Shown piece after piece: positions 25,565 to 36,012 of a DNA stretch of 64,000 nucleotides. Source of the stretch: Streptomyces caeruleatus. GTDB lineage: Bacteria; Actinomycetota; Actinomycetes; Streptomycetales; Streptomycetaceae. The position numbers and the translations under genes were made by a program. A model generated the notes under the pieces. The model had not been told where the DNA came from and searched no databases. It saw only the letters and a list, made by a program, of their open reading frames with translations. The stretch spans positions 452,403-516,402 of the forward strand of contig NZ_KQ948928.1 in assembly GCF_001514235.1 (NCBI RefSeq). The letters run 5' to 3'. Each line of letters begins with the position of its first letter. Within the stretch, counting starts at the first letter, position 1.

Positions 25565-26935
25565 TTGTGGAGGTGTGCCCTGCCGCCACTCCTCCGCTAC
25601 CCGACCGTCGACGAGCTGGGCGCCGGGGCGGCCGCGCTCGTCGCCCGCCACCCCCGCGACGCCCGTCTGCGCCGCGTCGGGACGTCCCGCGCGGGCACGC
25701 CCCTGTGGCTGTTGTCCGTCGGCCACGGCAGTCGTCAGGCCCTCGTCGTCGCCGGACCGCACGCCAACGAGCCGGTCGGCGGCGCCACCGTGCTCCGGCT
25801 GGCCGAGCGGGTGCTCGCCGACCCCAGGCTGCACGAGGGCGCCGACGCCACCTGGAACCTGCTGCTGTGTCTCGACCCCGACGGCCTGCGCCGCAACGAG
25901 GGCTGGCTGCACGGCCCCTACGCGCTGTCCGCCTACTTCCGGCACTTCTTCCGGCCCGGCTTCCTGGAGCAGCCCGAATGGCTGCCGGACGGCGCGGACC
26001 GGGCCACGCTTCCCGAGACCCGCGCGCTGCTCGAACTCCAGGACGAACTGCGGCCCTTCCTGCAGTGCTCCCTGCACGGCGTCGACGTCGGCGGCGGCTT
26101 CGTCGAGCTGACCCACGACCTGCCCGGCCTCGCCCAGCGCGTCGCGCACGCCGCGGCCCGCCTCGGCATCCCGCGCGAGCTCGGCCCCTACGACACCCTG
26201 TACTGGCCGGAGCTGGGACCCGCCGTCTACCGGATCCCGAGGCCCCGCCGAGGCGACCTGGCCGCCGCCATCACCGAGGCGGCCGTCGAGTCGACGTGGT
26301 TCCACCCGTACCGGCACGGCACGGTCACGGCGGTCGTCGAGGCCCCCATGTGGGGTGTGGCCGGTGTGGAGGACGGCGCTCCGCACGCCGATGAGGAAAC
26401 GGTCCTGCGCCGGGTGAGCCACACACTGCGCCACGACACCGGCGTCCTGAACGGGCTGCTGGAACGCCTGCGGCCGCACCTCACCGCCGGACCGGAGACG
26501 GCCCGGCTGCTCGCCCCGGTCGACGACTATTTACTGGTCTGTCCCGGGCTCGCCGACACCTGGGACCCCGACGTCAGGGACCCGGCCGGCGTACACCCCC
26601 TTCCCCCGCTCAGCACCGCCCACCTGGCCGCCCTGCGCATCGCCGGGCGGCGCCTCGCGCTGCGGACCGCAGGACTGCTGCACCAGCTCGTGACGGGCGC
26701 GGGGCGCGATCCTGCCGGAGTACTGCCCGAACTGGACCCGCTCATCGAGGAGTGGTGCGAGGACTACCGGGACGGCTGCGGGGCGCGCTGGATACCGGTC
26801 TCCCGCCAGGTGGAGTACCAGGCGCGGGTCGTGCTCGCCGCGTTCGAACTCGCCGGGCGGCACGCGCCCGCGTGCTCCCGTTCGGGTGAGTCGGGGTGGA
26901 ATGCCGGGGCCGCCGTGCCGATGCATCGGGAATGA
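25565..26935 (+). CDS. M14-family zinc carboxypeptidase-like protein
   Basis: A 456-residue M14 metallopeptidase-like protein. Zinc ligands are in VAGPHANEPVGG (His66, Glu69) and CSLHGVDVGG (His171); the catalytic Glu is in TAVVEAPMW (Glu259). No signal peptide is apparent, so it is predicted cytosolic. The start is uncertain: TTG 25565 is used, but GGAGG at 25569-25573 would suit a rare CTG at 25580. A TTA codon at 26531-26533 (DDYLLV) implies bldA dependence. The stop overlaps the SSI start by 4 bases (ATGA), coupling the two. A homologue faces it at 27428-28678. Similar proteins act on peptidoglycan or peptide amides; the substrate is unknown. Confidence 0.85.
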   Translation: MWRCALPPLLRYPTVDELGAGAAALVARHPRDARLRRVGTSRAGTPLWLLSVGHGSRQALVVAGPHANEPVGGATVLRLAERVLADPRLHEGADATWNLLLCLDPDGLRRNEGWLHGPYALSAYFRHFFRPGFLEQPEWLPDGADRATLPETRALLELQDELRPFLQCSLHGVDVGGGFVELTHDLPGLAQRVAHAAARLGIPRELGPYDTLYWPELGPAVYRIPRPRRGDLAAAITEAAVESTWFHPYRHGTVTAVVEAPMWGVAGVEDGAPHADEETVLRRVSHTLRHDTGVLNGLLERLRPHLTAGPETARLLAPVDDYLLVCPGLADTWDPDVRDPAGVHPLPPLSTAHLAALRIAGRRLALRTAGLLHQLVTGAGRDPAGVLPELDPLIEEWCEDYRDGCGARWIPVSRQVEYQARVVLAAFELAGRHAPACSRSGESGWNAGAAVPMHRE

Positions 26936-27351
26936 CGTATTCATTCACGGCGAAAGCGGTACGGGGCGGCCTGCTGGCGACGGCCGCCATGCTCGTCCTC
27001 GGCGCGGCTCCCGCGCGGGCGGTGGTCCAGGAACCTGAGCCGGGAAGCTGGCTCTACCTGACGGTCACCCGGGGCGACGCCCGCCACGGCGACCCGCACG
27101 GCACGCTGCTGCTGTGCGACCCGCCGCAGGGCCACGGGAAGGCGGCCGAGGCCTGCGCGGACCTGGAGCGGGTGGGCGGTGACATCAGCCGGCTCCGCAC
27201 GGTCGACGCGTTCTGCCCGATGATCTACGCGCCGGTGACCGTCCACGCGCGCGGGGAGTGGAACGGCCGGCCGGTCGAGTACCGCGAGACCTTCGCCAAC
27301 GGGTGTGCGATGGGCGCGCGGACGGGGTCGGTCTTCGCGCTGGACGGCTGA
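26932..27351 (+). CDS. SSI-family subtilisin inhibitor
   Basis: Secreted protease inhibitor of the Streptomyces subtilisin inhibitor (I16) family, 139 residues including a signal peptide ending near ...APARA (residue 30). Four cysteines (62, 75, 95, 125) fit the two conserved disulfides. The reactive loop FCPMIYAPVTV matches the CPMVYDP loop of SSI, giving P1 Met97 and thus subtilisin/chymotrypsin-like targets. The C-terminus YRETFANGCAMG...GSVFALDG is the family ending. ATG 26932 overlaps the M14 stop, so translation depends on ribosomes that have already read a TTA codon. Targets could include the S8 protease at 1225-3036, though that is inference. Confidence 0.93.
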   Translation: MTYSFTAKAVRGGLLATAAMLVLGAAPARAVVQEPEPGSWLYLTVTRGDARHGDPHGTLLLCDPPQGHGKAAEACADLERVGGDISRLRTVDAFCPMIYAPVTVHARGEWNGRPVEYRETFANGCAMGARTGSVFALDG

Positions 27352-27360
27352 CGCCGTAGG

Positions 27361-27394
27361 CCACACGGCCGCACGCGCGCGTACGGCCGTGTGG
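27361..27394. terminator. Perfect 11-bp stem between SSI and the facing M14 gene
   Basis: CCACACGGCCG (27361-27371) pairs with CGGCCGTGTGG (27384-27394). The loop contains ACGCGCGCGT. Placed between convergent genes, it can serve both. Confidence 0.8.
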
Positions 27395-27427
27395 CTCGCG
27401 CCGACCGGTCCCGTGCGGGCGCGCGGC

Positions 27428-28678
27428 TCACCCCACGCCGTCGCGCGCGTGCAGGGCTGCCGCGACGACCGTGCGGGACTGGTGCTCGACCTGGTGCTCC
27501 AGGGGCACCCAGCGGGCGCGGAAACGTTCGGCGAAGGCGTCGCTCCAGCTCGACACGAGGTGTTCGAGGCGCTGCGCCCCGCGGTCGTCGGCCTCCTGAA
27601 GGACGCGCAGCAGCATGGCCGCCGCCCGCAACGGCAGCCGGCGCCCGAAGGCGTCGACGCTCCCGACGTACGCCATGGTGTTGTCGGCGGGAGGCGTGCG
27701 CGTCCAGTCGGCGGCGAGCCCCGGCACCAGCTCCAGCGCCCACTTCGACGCCCGCAGCAAGGGCCCGTCGACCCCGTCCAGACGGGGGAGCGACTCGGCG
27801 AGCACCCGCTCCACCTCCAGCGAGTCCCGCAGCAGCCGGGCCGCCAGCCGCCGCATCGCCCTGGCCGGTGCCGGATGCGGCGCCGGGTCGTCCACCAGGT
27901 CGCTCGCCCACATCGGCACCTCCACGACCGCGGTCAGCCCGCCGTACCGGTGCACGTGATACCAGGTGCTGCTGCGCGCGTCGTCCGGCATGCTCGGATA
28001 CGCCGCACCCGCGCCCGGCGCCGGCATGACGTGCACGCCGGGTCCGGACGCGGGCCAGCCCGCCGCGTCCGAGGCGCCGGTCTCCACCGGGATGTGCAGC
28101 TGCGCCGCCGACTTCGCGAACGGCTCGGCGAGCCCGGGCACGTCCTTCGTCAACTGCACCCAGCTGCCACCCAGATCCGTCCCGTGCAGTGTCACCTGGA
28201 GGTAGGGGCGCAGTTCGTCGATGACGCGGGTCAGCGCGCGCGTCTCGGGCGGCAGGCGGTCGGGCGGCAGCGTGGCCGGCGCCCACTCCGGCTGCTCCGG
28301 GGCCGCGGGCCGGAAGAAGCCGCGGTGGTAGTCGAACAGGGTGCGGGGCGCCGGCGTGACATGCAGGCTCGCCCCGTCGGGATCCGCGCACAGCAGGAAG
28401 TGCCAGGAGGTGTCGGCCCGCAACTCCCGCTCGTGCAGCACCCGTTCCGCGACCGCGAGAAGCGTGGGGCCGCCCGTGGGCTCGTTGGAATGCGCTCCGG
28501 CGACCACCAGGACGGCGCGCCGGGCGTGACCGATGGACAGCAGGTGGAGGGGTCTGCCCGCCCGGGAGGCCCCCACCTGTCTCAGCGTGCACAGGCCCGG
28601 CCGGTGAGCGGCCAGGGCGCGGGCGGACAGGACTAGTTCGGTCAGGGTGGGGTAGCGCAGCTCCGGCAGGAGACTCAC
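27428..28678 (-). CDS. Second M14-family zinc carboxypeptidase-like protein
   Basis: Homologue of the 25565-26935 protein, 416 residues from GTG 28678. Zinc ligands His63/Glu66 are in GAHSNEPTGG and His164 in VTLHGTDLGG; the catalytic Glu252 is in TAVVEVPMW. The frame is open to 28747, but the upstream segment contains a promoter-like TTGACA, so the shorter start is preferred. The two M14 genes face each other with SSI and a hairpin between them. No signal peptide is visible. Divergence between the two copies suggests an old duplication with different substrates. Confidence 0.85.
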   Translation of the reverse strand: MSLLPELRYPTLTELVLSARALAAHRPGLCTLRQVGASRAGRPLHLLSIGHARRAVLVVAGAHSNEPTGGPTLLAVAERVLHERELRADTSWHFLLCADPDGASLHVTPAPRTLFDYHRGFFRPAAPEQPEWAPATLPPDRLPPETRALTRVIDELRPYLQVTLHGTDLGGSWVQLTKDVPGLAEPFAKSAAQLHIPVETGASDAAGWPASGPGVHVMPAPGAGAAYPSMPDDARSSTWYHVHRYGGLTAVVEVPMWASDLVDDPAPHPAPARAMRRLAARLLRDSLEVERVLAESLPRLDGVDGPLLRASKWALELVPGLAADWTRTPPADNTMAYVGSVDAFGRRLPLRAAAMLLRVLQEADDRGAQRLEHLVSSWSDAFAERFRARWVPLEHQVEHQSRTVVAAALHARDGVG

Positions 28679-28707
28679 CCCCGTTACGTCCGCCCGGCTC
28701 GCAATCC

Positions 28708-28738
28708 GCAGTACCCCACGGTCTGGTTTACCTGTCAA
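28708..28738 (-). promoter_or_regulatory. Candidate sigma-70-type promoter of the second M14 gene
   Basis: On the minus strand TTGACA (28738-28733) is followed after 18 bases by GTACTG (28714-28709). The -35 is a perfect consensus, which is uncommon here. It lies about 30 bases before the GTG at 28678. Confidence 0.5.
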
Positions 28739-29023
28739 GGAGTTCACGGGGGAGGCTCCCGGGGGCGCCCAGGTGCATTGACCGCCGGAAGGCGGGACAG
28801 GGCGGCGTCGGCGCAGGTACCGGGGCCGTGCTGCCGGGCCGTCGCCCGCCCGCTACCTGCACCGATGCGTGCCGGGAACCCGGGCGTGCGGCGGGCCTCG
28901 ACGCTCGCCACCACGCGCCGGCCGCCGTACCCGGGCCCCGGGAGCGTACGCGGGCCCGAGCCGGGTCGCGGGCACGAGGCCACGGCGCGCCACGCGGCCG
29001 TACGCCCCGTGAGCGCGCCCGCC
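28739..29023. other. Spacer between treY and the M14 gene with a possible treY terminator
   Basis: No convincing gene. GCAGGTA at 28813 and TACCTGC ending at 28860 bracket a GC-rich region that could fold into a long hairpin downstream of treY (minus strand). Open frames here have no ribosome site or family resemblance. Confidence 0.35.
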
Positions 29024-31387
29024 TCACCCCGCCGCCTCCCCGCCGACGCGTTCGAGCAACGCCACCGGCAGCCGCTCGAACAACTCCTCCACGCGCGCGT
29101 GCCCGGTGAACTCCCGCTCCGGAGCGAGCACATCGGCCCACCGGCCCGGCGGCAACGGCAGCACGGTGTCGCCCCAGCCACCCGACCGCGCCAGCCGCAG
29201 CGACAGCCGTGTCACGGCGGTGACCACCTCTCCGGAGCGTGCGAAGGCCACACAGTGGGCGGCCGACGGGCCCTCGGCGGCCAAGGGCGCGTACGACGCC
29301 GAGTCGCCGAACACCTCCGGACGCCGCCTGCGCAGCTTGAGCGCGGCCGTCGTCACAGCGCCCTTCTCCCCGGGGTCCTGGTGCGGGAACCGGGCCACCC
29401 GGCGGTTGTCCGGGTCCACCAGCGCCCGGTACTCGCCCTCCGTGCCCTGATACACGTCCGGCACGCCCGGCATCGTCAACTGGGCCAACGCCATGCCCAG
29501 CACGTTCGCCCGCACGTGCGGCTCCAGACGGCTCCGGAAGGCGGCCACGCGCTCACCTGGCGCACCGCACGGCCCCGCGGCGACGAACGCCGCCACCGCC
29601 TCCTCGTACGGCGGCTCCTGCTCCGTCCAGCTGGTGAACAGCCCGGCCTCGCGCACATGCTTCAACAGCGCCCCCTGAACACGGTCGACGTCCGCCTCGC
29701 CCAGCCCGAACACCGTCTGCCACGCGGCCCACGCCAACTGCGCGTCCGGGACGCCCTCGCCGTCCCGGGTCACCTCGGTCAGCACGTCCGCCCACCACTG
29801 CGGACACTGGGTGAGCACGGCCAGCGCGGCCCGTACGTCGGCACTGCGCTTGGTGTCGTGCGTCGACACGACCGTCCCCGTCCCGGGCCAGTCGCGCTGC
29901 ACGCGCGCGCAGTACGCGTGGAACTCGTCCGGCGAGACCGCGGGGCTCCCCGGGTTGCCGCCCACCTCGGTCGCCGACAGCAGCGGCACATGGCGGTAGA
30001 ACGCGGTGTCCTCCACGGACTTGGCCCGCAGCGCCGACGCCGTCTGCGCGAACCGCGTCCGGAACTCCACGTGCTCCGGCCCGTCACCGGCCCGCCCGAG
30101 CACCAGGTCGCGCACGACATCGACCGCGCCCGCCTCCTCGGGCACCACGAAGGCGAGCCGGGCCTCGGCCGCGGCCTCCTCGGTGACCACGCGGGCCGCG
30201 TCACCGGAGGCGTACGGCCGGTAGACCTCCAGCCGGACGAGGAGTTCCTCAAGCGCCGTACGCAGCGCCCAGGGCGCCCGGTCGCGCAGCGCGGGCTCCG
30301 GGGACGTGGCGCACAGGCGGCTCGCCACCCGCGTCAGCCGGTCCACCTCCGCGACCAGCTCGTGCGTGAGCACTTTGTACGCCGCCCGCCGCACCGTCGC
30401 CGCCCAGTCACCGCCCCGGTCCGTCTGCGGCGCGGCGAACCGCCGGTACTGGCCGAGGAGTTCCCCGAACCCGGCCGGGTCGGTGAACAGGCCGTCGACG
30501 TACCGCAGGGCGTCGTAGCCGGTGGTGCCCGCGACGGGCCAGGAGGCCGGCAGCTGCTCCCCGTCCGCCAGGATCTTCTCCACGACCGTCCAGCGCCCGC
30601 CGCTCGCCTCGTGAAGGCGCTGCAGGTATCCGTCGGGGTCGGCGAGGCCGTCGGGATGGTCGATGCGCAGCCCGTCGATCACGCCCTCGTGGAGGAGCCC
30701 GAGGATCTTGGCGTGCGTGGCGTCGAACACCTCAGGGTCCTCGACCCGCACCCCGATCAGCTCCGAGATGCTGAAGAACCGGCGGTAGTTGAGCTCCGTA
30801 CGGGCCAGCCGCCACCACGCCAGGCGGTACCACTGCGCGTCCAGGAGCTGCGGCAGCGGCAGTTCCTCGGTGCCCTCGCGCAACGGAAACACATGGTCGT
30901 AGTAGCGCAGGACGTCACCGTCCACCTCCAGGTGGGCGAACTCCTCGCCCAGTGGCCGCCCCAGCACCGGCAGCAGCACCCGGCCGTCCTGCGCCTCCCA
31001 GTCGATGTCGAACCATCGCGCGTACGGCGACTTGGGGCCCTCGCGCAGCACCTCCCACAGGGCACGGTTGTGGCGCGGGGCCATGGCCATGTGGTTCGGC
31101 ACGATGTCCAGCACCAGGCCCAGACCGTGTTCACGCGCGGTCCGCGCCAGCGCGCGCAGCCCGTCCTCGCCGCCCAGTTCCTCGCGCACGCGCGCGTGGT
31201 CCACGACGTCATAGCCGTGCCCCGACCCCGGAACCGCCTCCAGGACCGGGGACAGATGCAGATGCGAGACGCCGAGCGAGGCCAGGTACGGCACGGCCGC
31301 CGCCGCGGCCTCGAACGGGAACGCGGGCTGCAGCTGCAGCCGGTAGGTGGCGGTCGGCACCATCGGGTCAGGTCGCTCAGGTGTCAT
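29024..31387 (-). CDS. treY: Maltooligosyl trehalose synthase
   Basis: GH13 intramolecular transglucosylase of 787 residues that converts the reducing end of a maltodextrin into a trehalose unit, the substrate of TreZ. Family blocks: ATYRLQLQPAFPFEAA, GSGHGYDVVDHARV, LDIVPNHMA, nucleophile region GLRIDHPDGLADPDGY, acid/base Glu in TVVEKILADGE, and VVSTHDTKRSADVRA. The length fits the family. ATG 31387 is used (MTPERPD); an internal ATG eight codons later is possible. It is divergent from an MFS gene and is not in an operon with treZ or glgX, although all three share orientation. Confidence 0.96.
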   Translation of the reverse strand: MTPERPDPMVPTATYRLQLQPAFPFEAAAAAVPYLASLGVSHLHLSPVLEAVPGSGHGYDVVDHARVREELGGEDGLRALARTAREHGLGLVLDIVPNHMAMAPRHNRALWEVLREGPKSPYARWFDIDWEAQDGRVLLPVLGRPLGEEFAHLEVDGDVLRYYDHVFPLREGTEELPLPQLLDAQWYRLAWWRLARTELNYRRFFSISELIGVRVEDPEVFDATHAKILGLLHEGVIDGLRIDHPDGLADPDGYLQRLHEASGGRWTVVEKILADGEQLPASWPVAGTTGYDALRYVDGLFTDPAGFGELLGQYRRFAAPQTDRGGDWAATVRRAAYKVLTHELVAEVDRLTRVASRLCATSPEPALRDRAPWALRTALEELLVRLEVYRPYASGDAARVVTEEAAAEARLAFVVPEEAGAVDVVRDLVLGRAGDGPEHVEFRTRFAQTASALRAKSVEDTAFYRHVPLLSATEVGGNPGSPAVSPDEFHAYCARVQRDWPGTGTVVSTHDTKRSADVRAALAVLTQCPQWWADVLTEVTRDGEGVPDAQLAWAAWQTVFGLGEADVDRVQGALLKHVREAGLFTSWTEQEPPYEEAVAAFVAAGPCGAPGERVAAFRSRLEPHVRANVLGMALAQLTMPGVPDVYQGTEGEYRALVDPDNRRVARFPHQDPGEKGAVTTAALKLRRRRPEVFGDSASYAPLAAEGPSAAHCVAFARSGEVVTAVTRLSLRLARSGGWGDTVLPLPPGRWADVLAPEREFTGHARVEELFERLPVALLERVGGEAAG

Positions 31388-31468
31388 GGAAACCTACGTA
31401 CCCGCCCTGCCGCCCTTCGTGTCATCGTCCCCTCCACGTGGGCCCACGCGCGCGCCTAGCTTCGAGCG

Positions 31469-32832
31469 ATGGAGAAGACGGGGAGCACCGGACGGCGCGG
31501 CACATCGGCGGCATACCGTGAGGTGATCGGCCTGACCGGGCCGCTGTTGCCGGTCCTGTCCTTCCTCGCCCGGCTGCCGACCGCCACGATCCAGTTCGGC
31601 AGCGTGCTGCTCGTCGCACGGACCAGCGGCTCCCTGGCGGCCGCCGGCCTCACCGGCGGTGCGCTCGCCCTCGGCCAGGTGGCCTGCGGCCCGCTGGTGG
31701 GCCGGCTCGCCGACCGCCACGGCCAGCGCACGGTCGTCCTCGCCTTCTGCCTCGCCAACGCCCTCGCGATTGCCGGGTTGGTCCTCGGTGCGCTCGCGGG
31801 GCTGCCCACGGCGGTGCTGGCCGTGCTGGGGGCGGCGGCCGGGGCCACGGTGCCGCAGATCGGGCCGATGGCACGCGCACGTCTGGTCGCCCTCGCGCGC
31901 GGTGGCGGGGCCCGAGACTCCACGGTGGGTGCCGCGCTCTCCTTCGAGAGCACCCTGGACGAGGTCTCCTTCGTCCTGGGGCCCGCCCTGGTCGGGCTGG
32001 CGGCGGTGACCGCGCATCCGGGGTTCGCGCTGGGTGGGGCCGCGGTGCTGGTGGCCCTGTGCGGTGCGGGGTTCGCGCTGCATCGGACGGCGGTGGCGAC
32101 ACGGCCGACATCCGTAGCCGTCGAGGCGGAACGACGGTCCGGTGCCGTCCGGGCGTTCGCGGGACGACGGATCGGTTCCGTCCCGACGCAACCGGATCGA
32201 CGACCCGCCCCCGCCGCACCCCGTATCCCTCGCTCCATCCACCCCCTCCGAGCCGCCCTGGCCCTCCAAGGCGCCATGTTCGGCGCCTGCCAGGCCGGCA
32301 TCACCGCCCTCACCGAGCGCCTCGGACAGCCGGATCAGGCGGGGCTCGTGTACGCCGCCATGGGAGTGATGAGCGCGGTCGCCGGGCTGTCCATGGCCGC
32401 GGTGCCCGCGCGGGTCGGACTCACCACGCGCTGGCGGGCGGCCACCGCCGCCGCGTGCGTGCTGTCGCTCCCGCTGCTGTGGACGCAGAGCCTCTCCGCC
32501 CTCTACGCCACCGTCGTCGTCCTGGGCGTCGCCTACGCCCCGCACCTCATCACGGTGTTCGGGCTCACCGAGCGCGTGGTGCCGCCCGCGCGGCTCGCCG
32601 AGGCGATGGCGGTGGCGACGAGCGCGCTGGTCGGCGGGCAGGCGCTGGCCGTCGCCGTCACGGGCCCGCTCGCCGAGTCCCACGGCCCCGCCGCGGCGTT
32701 CGGCGCGGGCAGCCTCGCCGCGGCGCTCGCCGGTCTGATCGCGCTGGCGGCGCGCCCGGAGTCGTACCTCGGACGCACCGCCGAAAGCGACCGCCACGCG
32801 CGCGAACCCGCCCCTCGGCCGGGTGGCCCGGT

Positions 32833-32836
<4 letters not shown>
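31469..32836 (+). CDS. MFS transporter
   Basis: Major facilitator of 455 residues with about 12 membrane helices in two halves (about 20-190 and 245-430). The motif-A-like loop is GRLADRHGQRTV after helix 2. A long Arg/Pro/Thr-rich cytoplasmic loop (about 195-250) separates the halves. It lies between treY and glgX but on the opposite strand. Its TAG stop shares the tetranucleotide CTAG with the stop of convergent glgX. Sugar export/import or drug efflux are both possible. Confidence 0.88.
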
Positions 32837-34962
<2,126 letters not shown>

Positions 34963-35072
34963 GGACACGACTCTTTCAGCTGGAGCGCGCCGTCGGGGGC
35001 GCCTTGACGTCGAGTCTCCCCGAAAGTGATGGAACCACCTATGACTTACGTCCCTCTTACCGGCCGACCAGT

Positions 35073-35087
35073 GCATACGACGTATGC
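35073..35087. promoter_or_regulatory. Perfect 15-bp palindrome between glgX and the split amine oxidase
   Basis: GCATACGACGTATGC is two 7-base arms around a central A. It lies 56 bases before the GTG of the first amine-oxidase gene and 111 bases before glgX on the other strand, a likely operator for a dimeric repressor. Confidence 0.55.
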
Positions 35088-35143
35088 CGAACCAGTGGGG
35101 CAGACACGTACTCCCGTGAACGTTGGGGGAGTAGGGGGAAGAT

Positions 35144-35956
35144 GTGCGCGAGATAGTGCACCGCCATCTGGGCAAGGTGGTGGCGGGTGCGGCCATCGCG
35201 GTGGCGGGAACCGCCGTGATGATCGGAATCACCCTGCCGGGCACGGCGGGGGCGGACACAACGGGAGGGACCGACAGCAGCGGCCTGTCGGCAGAGCAGT
35301 CGGCCCAGGGCCGGGACGGCGCCGCGGCCGTGCAGCCCGGCGTGGTCGAGGCGGCGCCGGCCGAGGGCGACCGGGGCAAGGGCAACGACCCGCTGACCGA
35401 CGACGAGATCGCGCGGGTCGAGAAGCTCGCGGTGAACCGGCAGCTCATCGACCGCAGCGAGAACGTCAGGGGCGCGCGCGGCCCGCAGCGCATCGACGTC
35501 CAGCTGGCCGAGCCGGAGGCCGACGAGGTCGACGACGCGAGCGCGCCGCGGCGCGCCGACGTGACGGTCTACGACTACCAGGACGACACCCTCGTCACCA
35601 GGACCGTCAATCTCGACACGGGCAAGGTCGAGCGGACCGCCACCCAGCGCGGCGTGCAGCCGCCGTTGAGCCTCGCCGAGCAGGCCGAGGCCGCCAAGCT
35701 GCTGATCGCCGACCCGCTGGGCGCCGATCTGAAGGCGGACTACAAGGACGCCACCGGCAAGGAGCTCACCTCTCCCGACCAGCTCCAGCTGAGCAGCATG
35801 GTGTACCGGGCCGCTCCGGGCGGGTCGGCGTCGGTCGAGAAGTGCGGTGAGCACCGCTGCACCCGGCTGTTCCCGAAGGTCAAGAACGGCCCGTGGGTCG
35901 ACGCCCGGGACTTCGTGATCGACCTGAGCGCCCGCAAGGTGATCCGGCTCGGCTGA
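35144..35956 (+). CDS. Secreted protein resembling N2/N3 domains of copper amine oxidase (split subunit)
   Basis: A 270-residue exported protein. The N-terminal hydrophobic segment (KVVAGAAIAVAGTAVMIGIT) ends near residue 36. The rest matches the layout of copper amine oxidase N-terminal domains: DPLTDDEIARVEKLAVNRQL, then DVTVYDYQDDTLVTRTVNLD and the hallmark GVQPPLSLAEQAEAAKLL. There is no catalytic domain; the next gene, 56 bases downstream, supplies one. GTG 35144 has AGGGGGAAG just upstream. Two cysteines near the end (EKCGEHRCTRLF) could form a disulfide. I infer that the two products make one enzyme; homologues are often annotated only as signal-sequence proteins. Confidence 0.75.
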   Translation: MREIVHRHLGKVVAGAAIAVAGTAVMIGITLPGTAGADTTGGTDSSGLSAEQSAQGRDGAAAVQPGVVEAAPAEGDRGKGNDPLTDDEIARVEKLAVNRQLIDRSENVRGARGPQRIDVQLAEPEADEVDDASAPRRADVTVYDYQDDTLVTRTVNLDTGKVERTATQRGVQPPLSLAEQAEAAKLLIADPLGADLKADYKDATGKELTSPDQLQLSSMVYRAAPGGSASVEKCGEHRCTRLFPKVKNGPWVDARDFVIDLSARKVIRLG

Positions 35957-36012
35957 GCCGACCTCCGTTCACTTTTCCAACTCAGCACCTCCTGTAAGGG
36001 AGTCACCTCTTC

